This document shows, in pieces, positions 1-5,426 of a stretch of DNA of 5,604 nucleotides (positions within the stretch are counted from its first letter, which is position 1; each line of letters starts with the position of its first letter). The stretch covers positions 1 through 5,604 of the forward strand of contig DAOUQR010000089.1 in the NCBI GenBank assembly GCA_030625525.1. Reading direction: 5' to 3'. The translations under genes and the position numbers were made by a program. The notes beneath the pieces are model-generated. The model was not told the origin of the DNA and did no database searches. It was given only the letters and a program-made list of their open reading frames with translations. Source of the DNA: Pseudomonadota bacterium. GTDB lineage: Bacteria > Pseudomonadota > Gammaproteobacteria > DAOUQR01.

Positions 1-2
1 GA

Positions 3-914
3 TTTGATTGGGAATCATGTGCTGTTATTACCGCCGTGGGTGAGCAATCAAGGGATATCGCTGCTGGTGTGGATGAAACCAGTGACCATGATCAAGGTGC
101 CGGCGATCAAGGGATTATGTTTGGTTACGCGAGCCGGGCAACCGACGTATTGATGCCTGCCCCAATTACTTATGCACATCGTTTAATGCAAAAACAGGCT
201 GAACTACGTAAAAATAATAGCCTGCCTTGGTTGCGTCCTGATGCCAAAGCGCAAGTCACGCTTCGTTATGACGCTGAAGGAACGCCCATTGAAGTTGACT
301 CTGTCGTTTTATCCACGCAGCATACGCCTGATATTGGACATAGCACCCTTGTTGAAGCAACGATTGAAGAAATTATCAAGCCGGTCTTGCCGAGCGAATG
401 GCTCACAAGCGCAACAAAATATTATGTCAATCCAACCGGTCGTTTTGTGATTGGTGGTCCTTTAGGCGATTGCGGCATGACTGGACGTAAAATTATCGTC
501 GATACATACGGCGGTAAAGCGCACCACGGTGGTGGAGCGTTCTCAGGTAAAGATGCGACGAAAGTTGACCGCTCTGCATCATATGCGGCTCGCTATGTTG
601 CTAAAAACATGGTCGCTGCCGGTATCGCTGATCGCTGTGAATTACAATTATCATACGCCATTGGTGTTGCAGAACCCATTTCTGTTTGTATCGATACGTT
701 TGGGACCGGTAAAATTGCAGATGAGCATATTGCTAACTTGGTCAGTGAGCACTTTGATTTAACACCCAAAGGTATTATCGAAATGCTCGATTTACGAAAA
801 CCAATTTACCGTAAGACAGCGAGTTATGGTCATTTTGGTCGTACTGAAGAGAGTTTCCATTGGGAAAAAACAGATAAAGTTGATGCACTGCAACAGGCTG
901 CAAATAGGTTATAA
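3..914 (+). CDS. metK: S-adenosylmethionine synthetase MetK (5'-truncated by window edge)
   Basis: MetK makes S-adenosylmethionine from methionine and ATP in the cytoplasm, with release of phosphate and pyrophosphate. The reading frame is open to the left edge, so the GTG at 36 is an internal valine codon and not the start. 303 residues are present of a family length of about 385, so roughly the first 80 are missing, including the N-terminal ATP-binding histidine region. Both family signatures are seen: [11 protein letters not shown] (bases 96-128) and the glycine-rich GGGAFSGKD (528-554). Further conserved blocks are [66 protein letters not shown] and the C-terminal YGHFGR. The match to E. 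coli MetK is close along the whole length. The TAA stop at 912-914 lies two bases before the next start codon, so metK is probably the leading gene of a two-gene message. Confidence 0.98.
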   Translation, partial: FDWESCAVITAVGEQSRDIAAGVDETSDHDQGAGDQGIMFGYASRATDVLMPAPITYAHRLMQKQAELRKNNSLPWLRPDAKAQVTLRYDAEGTPIEVDSVVLSTQHTPDIGHSTLVEATIEEIIKPVLPSEWLTSATKYYVNPTGRFVIGGPLGDCGMTGRKIIVDTYGGKAHHGGGAFSGKDATKVDRSASYAARYVAKNMVAAGIADRCELQLSYAIGVAEPISVCIDTFGTGKIADEHIANLVSEHFDLTPKGIIEMLDLRKPIYRKTASYGHFGRTEESFHWEKTDKVDALQQAANRL

Positions 915-916
915 AC

Positions 917-2725
917 ATGAATAAAATTACGTATATCGATGGGAAGCGATTTAAAAAAGCAATCATGTGTGGCGCATCCCATGTGATTTCACGGCAGGAA
1001 TATTTAAATGAAATCAATGTGTTTCCGGTTTCGGATAGCGATACCGGAACCAATGTGTCATTAACACTGAAATCGGTTTTAAAATCGATTCAAAATAAAA
1101 CGCCTGATACCGTTAAGCCCTTGATGGGAACAGTGGCTGACGCTGCATTGGATGATGCGCGTGGTAATTCTGGTGTGATTTTCGCGCAATTTTTTCAAGG
1201 TTTTTATGAGGGAATACAAAGTAGTTCGCGTATTTACACCGATCAATTTGTCCAAGCATTTGAAAATGGTGTTGAAAGTGCTTATCAAGCGGTGGCAAAT
1301 CCGATCCCCGGTACAATTTTATCTGTGATTAAAGATTTAGGCGTGCATCTGCGTGGACTTGTGAATGATGGCATGAATGATTTTGCGATGCTGTCTGAGA
1401 AGGCATTAGAAGAAGCAAAAGTTTTATTGGCTAACACGCCTAAACAATTAAAAGTATTAAAAAAACATAATGTCGTGGATGCAGGTGCGCAAGCGTTTGT
1501 TGATTTCATTCATGGCATTCATGAAAATATTCGCACGGGTTTTGTGCCTAAATTAGATGATATTCTCGAGCAAATTGGACATCACAAAGAAGTTCATCAA
1601 CACCATGAGATGGAAACCGGCGATTTTCGTTATTGTACGGAATGCATGATCACCGGCTCTTCGATTGATCATGAAGATTTGCGATGTCGTTTGATTGAGC
1701 AGGGGGATTCACTTGTGATTGCGGGTTCTAAGCACCGTAAGCGCGTACATATTCATGTGAACGAACCTCAAAAAGTTTTTCACATCTGTAAAGATTTCGG
1801 TGATGTGTCTGGAACGAAAGCGGATGATATGTTTAAGCAAGCTCGAACAGCGGAGCAAACAAAAGCGAAGGTCGCGATTGTTACGGATTCAGCGAGTGAT
1901 ATTGATCCTGATTTAGTCGAAAAATTGAATATTCATTTGATTCCAATTCGCGTGCAAATTGGCAATGAATCGTATCTTGATAAACTCACGATTTATGCGG
2001 ATGATTTTTATGAACAGTTAAAATCTAATCCGAAAGTATTGACGACATCCCAGCCTAATATCAAAGATTTTAATACGCGATTTGAATATCTTCGTACGCA
2101 CTATGACAGCATTTTATCGATTCATGTGCCTCAACGTATGAGTAATACGATTGTCAGCGCACAGAATGCACGTCCAGAAGGCATGCATCACAATAATTTT
2201 CGAACCCTAGAGTCGTTAAGTCTGAGCGCGGGTCAGGGACTTATTGTTGAATACGCCGCAACCTTAGCGCAAGAAGGATTAGGGCTTGATGACATCATTG
2301 CAAAAACCGAGGCTATTCGTGAAAAGACAATGGTTTATGCGGCGTTCCAAGATTTGAGTTATGCCGTTCGTGGTGGACGTGTTCCCAAGTCTTTAAAAAC
2401 CGTGACGGATCTACTTCATGTTCGCCCCGTTTTAAGTTTTAGCCCTCGTTTAGAAGGTAAAGTAAAACCTGCCGGTATATTATGGGGCACGACAAATTTT
2501 GCGAAAAAATTTGCGAAATTTATTAAAAAGCGCCTTCCAAAGCAGCAAAAATTTAAATTATCGATTTCACATTCGAACATCCCTGACGATGCTTATAAAG
2601 TGCATGATATGCTTATTCAAGATCAGCCTAATTGTGTTTCAGTCTGTATTAATGAAGCGGGAGTGGGATTAGGGATCCACGCGGGACCGGGCGCGTTGGC
2701 AATCGGTATTCAAGTGATTGATTGA
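917..2725 (+). CDS. Single-chain fatty-acid-kinase-like protein: DhaL/DAK2 kinase + FakA linker + DegV (FakB) domain
   Basis: This is a 602-residue fusion. Residues ~10-210 form a DhaL/DAK2 ATP-dependent kinase domain: NVFPVSDSDTGTN (34-46) keeps the Mg-binding aspartates D40 and D42, followed by ARGNSG (81-86), PGTILSV (131-137) and VVDAG (186-190). Residues ~236-310 match the FakA linker domain: C240 in YCTE, and H278 and H280 in VHIHVN, fit the catalytic Cys/His/His known from Staphylococcus FakA (from memory). Residues ~317-602 form a DegV/FakB domain with VTDSASD (322-328), TTSQP (376-380), S409, SAGQG (437-441), RGGR (485-488) and GIHAGPGA (586-593), positions that hold the fatty acid in FakB. 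The expected reaction is fatty acid + ATP to acyl-phosphate, feeding PlsX/PlsY phospholipid synthesis. The start is ATG, two bases after metK, with AGG (906-908) eight bases upstream inside metK, implying translational coupling. The domain assignments are firm; the reaction is inferred from FakA/FakB. Confidence 0.93.
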   Translation: MNKITYIDGKRFKKAIMCGASHVISRQEYLNEINVFPVSDSDTGTNVSLTLKSVLKSIQNKTPDTVKPLMGTVADAALDDARGNSGVIFAQFFQGFYEGIQSSSRIYTDQFVQAFENGVESAYQAVANPIPGTILSVIKDLGVHLRGLVNDGMNDFAMLSEKALEEAKVLLANTPKQLKVLKKHNVVDAGAQAFVDFIHGIHENIRTGFVPKLDDILEQIGHHKEVHQHHEMETGDFRYCTECMITGSSIDHEDLRCRLIEQGDSLVIAGSKHRKRVHIHVNEPQKVFHICKDFGDVSGTKADDMFKQARTAEQTKAKVAIVTDSASDIDPDLVEKLNIHLIPIRVQIGNESYLDKLTIYADDFYEQLKSNPKVLTTSQPNIKDFNTRFEYLRTHYDSILSIHVPQRMSNTIVSAQNARPEGMHHNNFRTLESLSLSAGQGLIVEYAATLAQEGLGLDDIIAKTEAIREKTMVYAAFQDLSYAVRGGRVPKSLKTVTDLLHVRPVLSFSPRLEGKVKPAGILWGTTNFAKKFAKFIKKRLPKQQKFKLSISHSNIPDDAYKVHDMLIQDQPNCVSVCINEAGVGLGIHAGPGALAIGIQVID

Positions 2726-2753
2726 CAGCAATTTTTTGGATAGCTGCTATACT
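2722..2753 (+). promoter_or_regulatory. Candidate sigma70 promoter (extended -10) for the small gene
   Basis: TTGACA at 2722-2727 overlaps the stop codon of the upstream gene. TATACT (2748-2753) is preceded by TGC (2745-2747), giving an extended -10 element. The spacer is 20 bases, longer than the usual 17, so the extended -10 is probably what makes the site work. Transcription would start near 2760, leaving a leader of about 23 bases that carries the AGGAG ribosome binding site. I see no convincing terminator before it, so readthrough from the metK message is also possible. Confidence 0.6.
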
Positions 2754-2768
2754 TATTTCTAGCGGCTA
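2741..2768. repeat. Duplicated palindrome TAGCNGCTA around the -10 box, operator-like
   Basis: TAGCTGCTA (2741-2749) and TAGCGGCTA (2760-2768) are each a perfect TAGC-N-GCTA palindrome. Their centres are 19 bases apart. The left copy overlaps the TATACT -10 box and the right copy begins at the likely transcription start. This arrangement is typical of two repressor-dimer sites. Because the units are palindromic, the pair can also fold in RNA as a 9-base-pair stem (one G-U pair) with a 10-base loop just before the ribosome binding site, although the left arm would be transcribed only from an upstream promoter. The repeat itself is plain in the sequence; its function is inferred. Confidence 0.5.
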
Positions 2769-2771
2769 ACC

Positions 2772-2776
2772 AGGAG
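2772..2776 (+). promoter_or_regulatory. Ribosome binding site AGGAG that fixes the start at 2783
   Basis: AGGAG is followed directly by ATG at 2777 (no spacing) and by a second in-frame ATG at 2783, six bases away. Only the second has a workable distance, so translation most likely begins at 2783. Confidence 0.75.
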
Positions 2777-2782
2777 ATGATA

Positions 2783-3013
2783 ATGACAGAAAAATCTAAA
2801 CTCCCTGATCTCAAAGAAGTGACGGGCATGGCTAAAAAGTTTTTTGGTGATATTAAAACTAGCGTGACAGAAATTGCAGGGGAATATAAATCGAAGCGTG
2901 ATCACGCTGATGCAGAACCCGCGCCTAAAACGGCAGCTAAAAAAAGTAGCCCACCACCCCCAACTGAATCAAAAGACGCATCAAAATCAGAAGAGCCTTC
3001 CTCAGATAAATAA
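2783..3013 (+). CDS. Small charged low-complexity protein, function unknown
   Basis: I do not recognise this 76-residue protein. Residues 7-40 look like one or two amphipathic helices with regularly placed hydrophobics (L7, L10, V13, M16, F20, F21, I24, V28, I31, Y35) and many lysines, ending in KSKRDH. Residues 44-76 are a disordered-looking tail rich in Ala, Pro, Ser, Lys and Glu, with four prolines in a row at 57-60. There is no signal peptide, cysteine or membrane segment, so it is probably cytoplasmic. The amphipathic helix could bind a membrane surface or a partner protein, and the tail resembles the Ala/Lys/Pro-rich tails of some nucleoid- or granule-associated proteins, but this is only a compositional likeness. 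A good ribosome binding site and its own promoter-like sequence support it as a real gene. An ATG six bases upstream (2777) is the alternative start and is less likely because it abuts the ribosome binding site. Confidence 0.75.
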   Translation: MTEKSKLPDLKEVTGMAKKFFGDIKTSVTEIAGEYKSKRDHADAEPAPKTAAKKSSPPPPTESKDASKSEEPSSDK

Positions 3014-3024
3014 CAACCGATGCC

Positions 3025-3056
3025 CGTCATCCCGATCGATCCTGAGTGGGATGACG
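3025..3056. terminator. Hairpin in the convergent gap; possible bidirectional terminator or interspersed palindrome
   Basis: CGTCATCCC (3025-3033) pairs perfectly with GGGATGACG (3048-3056), a 9-base-pair stem with a 14-base loop containing GATCGATC. It lies between the stop codons of two convergent genes (3013 on plus, 3076 on minus), the expected place for a shared terminator. Neither strand has a run of T after the stem, so it is not a classical intrinsic terminator. The GTCATCCC/GGGATGAC core resembles palindromic repeats scattered through many proteobacterial genomes, so it could be one of those. Confidence 0.45.
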
Positions 3057-3075
3057 TTGTCACGTGAAGACTCAC

Positions 3076-3813
3076 TCAATTTTCTTTAGAGACCCTCATT
3101 AATCGTGAATGCGAAATTTGCAGCCCCACCAAACGTGAGATCAACACCGCGACATAGAGTTTACCCGTTATAGCTTCGATTGAAGAAAAACTGCGAGCCA
3201 AACTCATTAAAGGCGTGACATCACCATAGCCCAAGGTTGTCAATGTGACATAACTATAATAGATAAAGTGCGCGAGGTAGCTGTGGTAAATTTCAACGTA
3301 ATTAATACCTTGCTTAATATTCATGTTGATATAGGACGAAAATTTAAATGCACCAGGATAGGTCATTTCAATAATGGTATAAATTAAACTCCAAATGATA
3401 CCGATTAAGAGATACCCACAAATCGCACCATAAATTTTGTCAACAGACACGCGTTTATATTCCAATACATGTCTAAGAATGATCACGGTGGTGATGCTGA
3501 ATAAAACGATTTCTAAACTTAGAGCAAATACCAATAATCGATAGTTGCCGAGTAACAAGTTGAAAGACATGACAATGAGCGCAAGTATCGCCACTAAAAT
3601 AGCAATCATGAGCACTTGGCGATTAGGGCTCGCAATGTAAATGCTCATAATGAGAGTCAGTGAAAAGAATATCTCCATGACTGATGCGTAGTGGGTATAT
3701 TGTTCTTCCACAAAAGGAAAAACAATAATTAATACCAATAGCATGAGCAGCAGGACCAAAAAACGATATTTTAAGATAAAGTAATTTATTTTACGGATAT
3801 TAGACGTGGGCAT
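3076..3813 (-). CDS. Six-helix potassium-channel-like protein (Ion_trans_2 pore)
   Basis: This 245-residue inner-membrane protein has hydrophobic segments at about 18-35, 45-61, 67-88, 92-113, 127-149 and 208-231. A pore helix (~178-192) leads into the selectivity filter TTLGYGDVTP (192-201), the GYGD hallmark of potassium channels. The last helix (GKLYVAVLISRLVG, 217-230) matches the inner helix of bacterial two-helix pore domains. Helix 4 lacks the regular arginines of a voltage sensor and there is no cyclic-nucleotide or RCK domain, so gating is not evident. The loop between helix 5 and the pore helix (150-177) is rather long. Four subunits would form one pore. The start ATG (3811-3813) is the only candidate upstream of helix 1, since an in-frame stop lies at 3826-3828. 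No Shine-Dalgarno sequence precedes it: the message reads UUCCUCCU just before AUG. Potassium selectivity follows from the filter; the physiological role is unknown. Confidence 0.92.
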   Translation of the reverse strand: MPTSNIRKINYFILKYRFLVLLLMLLVLIIVFPFVEEQYTHYASVMEIFFSLTLIMSIYIASPNRQVLMIAILVAILALIVMSFNLLLGNYRLLVFALSLEIVLFSITTVIILRHVLEYKRVSVDKIYGAICGYLLIGIIWSLIYTIIEMTYPGAFKFSSYINMNIKQGINYVEIYHSYLAHFIYYSYVTLTTLGYGDVTPLMSLARSFSSIEAITGKLYVAVLISRLVGLQISHSRLMRVSKEN

Positions 3814-3842
3814 AGGAGGAACCGCTTATGTTTTTTTTTGAA

Positions 3843-3871
3843 ACTATAACATCCATACCCGCTACGCAACC
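3843..3871 (-). promoter_or_regulatory. Candidate promoter of the channel gene (extended -10)
   Basis: Read on the minus strand, TGT followed by TATAGT (plus positions 3843-3851) is an extended -10 element with five of six consensus bases. The -35 is weak: GGTTGC with a 17-base spacer or TTGCGT with a 15-base spacer. The expected start of transcription, six to eight bases downstream, falls inside a run of nine A on the minus strand (3831-3839), leaving a leader of about 20-25 bases without a ribosome binding site. Confidence 0.5.
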
Positions 3872-3879
3872 CTTCGCAC

Positions 3880-3908
3880 TAAAAATACGGGTGGGTTTAT
3901 AAAAATAC
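3880..3908. repeat. Direct repeat TAAAAATAC, 20-base phase, upstream of the porin promoter
   Basis: TAAAAATAC occurs at 3880-3888 and again at 3900-3908, exactly 20 bases apart, about two helical turns, so both copies face the same side of the DNA. The second copy abuts the TTGTCA -35 box of the porin promoter. This position suits an activator site or an A-rich UP-like element for RNA polymerase. The repeat is directly visible; the function is inferred. Confidence 0.45.
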
Positions 3909-3937
3909 TTGTCAGTGATTTCATTTCGGTGTATGTT
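3909..3937 (+). promoter_or_regulatory. Candidate sigma70 promoter of the FadL-type porin gene
   Basis: TTGTCA (3909-3914, five of six consensus bases) is separated by the ideal 17 bases from TATGTT (3932-3937, four of six). Transcription would begin near 3944, leaving a leader of about 45 bases that contains the ribosome binding site at 3976-3980. This also argues against a start codon at 3929, which would lie upstream of the transcription start. Confidence 0.55.
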
Positions 3938-3975
3938 CGCACAGATTTCTATGGAAAGTCGCAAATAAAAACAAC

Positions 3976-3980
3976 AGGAG
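3976..3980 (+). promoter_or_regulatory. Ribosome binding site AGGAG that fixes the GTG start at 3989
   Basis: AGGAG lies eight bases before GTG at 3989-3991. Starting there gives a clean signal peptide at the N-terminus. The longer frame from GTG at 3929 would add 20 polar residues in front of the signal peptide and has no ribosome binding site. Confidence 0.85.
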
Positions 3981-3988
3981 CTTACGCC

Positions 3989-5347
3989 GTGAAATACTCG
4001 CCAAAATTACTCAAAATCAGTACTGCTTGCTTGCTACTTTTCTCAAGCGCCGGTTCTTACGCTGCTGCGTTTTCTTTATACCACTTAGCGAATGGTGCCA
4101 ATATTGGTGACTGGGGTGCGGGTATGGCTGCTGAAGCGGCTGATGCCAGTATCGCTTTTTATAATCCAGCGGGTTTGACTCATATTAAGCATGTTCAAAC
4201 CGTTATTTCTGCGGATGGTGTTTGGGTGAGTTCTAAGTTTACGGGTAACTCTACTTGGAGCAATCCTTTTTCCTTGCCGGGTGTCACTAATACTGAAAAT
4301 GCAATCGATCTTCAAGGTGGTGAAAATGCAGTTATTCCTGCTACTCATATTGCCTACCCTTTGTCTGACGATGTGGTGCTTGGTTTCAGTGTGACCGTTC
4401 CATTTGGTCTTTCAACACGTTATGACAATAACTCGGCTATACGGTACGCAAATACACTGACTAAATTGAAAACGATGGACTTTAGCCCATCACTTGGTGG
4501 CCGCGTTGCTGATAATGTATCGGTGGGTGTGGGGGCTGATGTCATGTTTATGAAAGCTGATTTGAATGGGATAGTTGGTCTGCCAACCCTGGTTAAGGGA
4601 GCGCCTCGTTTATTTGATACTAATTCATTGAACCAAGCAGAGGGCTGGGGTTACGGTTGGAATGCGGGTGTTTTGGTTGATGTGACAGACCATGCCCGTG
4701 TTGGTTTTGCTTATCGTTCACCGGTGGATGTTAATTTGCGTGGAACAAGTGCTCTCAACGGCCCCTTGGCCGCGGCTGCAACAGGTGGTGTTTCTATCGT
4801 TTCCCAAAATGCAGAGACGGATGTGGAATTACCAGCCATTTATACCTTAAGTGGCTATGCTGACGTAACTGACAAAGTTGCATTAATGGCGACGGTGATG
4901 TACACCGGTTGGGATTCGTTTAAAAATATAAGACTACAAAATGTTGCCGGTATCTTACCACCAGCGGCAGGTAACTTCCCAACAACTGTCGGCGTTGCAA
5001 ACGTTCCAGAAAATTATAAAAATGTCTGGGCCTTTACTGCCGGCGCACATTACAAATGGAATGAGCAGTTAACATTAATGGCGGGTGCTGGTTTCGATGA
5101 ATCACCAGTGAATGATGTGGATCGTAATTTACGTCTCGCCGATGATGACCGTTACATTGTCTCTATCGGTGCTAAGTTCCAAGCGACTAAAGCAATCAAT
5201 GTTGCGATTGGTTATTCGCATCTCTTCATTAAAGATGCACCACTCAACAATACTGGTATTTTAGGTACTCAAGTTACGACGGTTCGTGGGACTAACAAAG
5301 CAAACGCTAACATTGTTGGTGCTCAGTTGACATGGGATTTAGCATAG
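3989..5347 (+). CDS. OmpP1/FadL-family outer-membrane porin (long-chain fatty acid / hydrophobic compound uptake)
   Basis: This 452-residue protein has a Sec signal peptide: basic KYSPKLLK, a hydrophobic core to about residue 22, and probable cleavage after SYA (23-25), so the mature protein begins AAF, like the AGF of E. coli FadL. Family features in order: a hatch-like N-terminus with DWGAGMAAEAADAS and the hallmark NPAGL (59-63), the VTVPFGL-TRYD block (135-146), FSPSLG, GYGWNAGVLVDVTDHARVGF followed by YRSPV, and near the C-terminus FDESPVNDVDRNLRLADDDR (369-388) and GYSHLF (408-413). FadL porins are 14-stranded barrels plugged by the N-terminus that pass long-chain fatty acids or other hydrophobic molecules laterally into the outer membrane; the substrate here cannot be read from sequence. 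The protein ends in TWDLA and not in the usual aromatic residue. The gene is monocistronic by appearance, with its own promoter and a strong terminator. Confidence 0.94.
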   Translation: MKYSPKLLKISTACLLLFSSAGSYAAAFSLYHLANGANIGDWGAGMAAEAADASIAFYNPAGLTHIKHVQTVISADGVWVSSKFTGNSTWSNPFSLPGVTNTENAIDLQGGENAVIPATHIAYPLSDDVVLGFSVTVPFGLSTRYDNNSAIRYANTLTKLKTMDFSPSLGGRVADNVSVGVGADVMFMKADLNGIVGLPTLVKGAPRLFDTNSLNQAEGWGYGWNAGVLVDVTDHARVGFAYRSPVDVNLRGTSALNGPLAAAATGGVSIVSQNAETDVELPAIYTLSGYADVTDKVALMATVMYTGWDSFKNIRLQNVAGILPPAAGNFPTTVGVANVPENYKNVWAFTAGAHYKWNEQLTLMAGAGFDESPVNDVDRNLRLADDDRYIVSIGAKFQATKAINVAIGYSHLFIKDAPLNNTGILGTQVTTVRGTNKANANIVGAQLTWDLA

Positions 5348-5377
5348 TTTCTATGTGACGTTTTGGTCGTTTAAAAT

Positions 5378-5402
5378 AAAGCCGCGCATTGCGCGGCTTT
5401 TT
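5378..5402 (+). terminator. Strong intrinsic terminator of the porin gene
   Basis: AAAGCCGCGC (5378-5387) pairs perfectly with GCGCGGCTTT (5391-5400) around a three-base ATT loop. The GC-rich core is followed by T residues running to 5402. It lies 31 bases after the porin stop codon. The A-rich bases before the stem give a T-rich tail on the other strand, so it could work in both directions. Confidence 0.93.
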
Positions 5403-5426
5403 ACTGTCTGCTCAAAGGTGTTTTCC

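Noticed and set aside
36..38. GTG at 36 as the start of metK
   Set aside because: The frame is open to the left edge and the residues before it ([11 protein letters not shown]) match the conserved MetK sequence, so this is an internal valine codon.
775..1053. Minus-strand 92-codon frame across the metK/fusion junction
   Set aside because: It lies wholly opposite two well-supported genes and shows no family likeness; it is a shadow frame.
2721..2737. Terminator after the Fak-like fusion (ATTG/CAAT followed by T residues)
   Set aside because: The stem is only four base pairs and AT-rich, too weak to terminate transcription; the T run is better read as part of the promoter spacer.
3929..3988. 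Upstream GTG start of the porin gene, adding 20 residues
   Set aside because: It has no ribosome binding site, puts a polar stretch before the signal peptide, and falls within the likely promoter. The GTG at 3989 has AGGAG at eight bases.
4019..4030. Possible lipobox (STAC) in the porin signal peptide
   Set aside because: The -3 residue is serine, not Leu or similar, and the cysteine sits in the middle of the hydrophobic core. The later SYA/AAF site fits signal peptidase I and the FadL family.
4085..4348. Minus-strand 87-codon frame within the porin gene
   Set aside because: It is antisense to conserved FadL-family sequence with no ribosome binding site or recognisable product.
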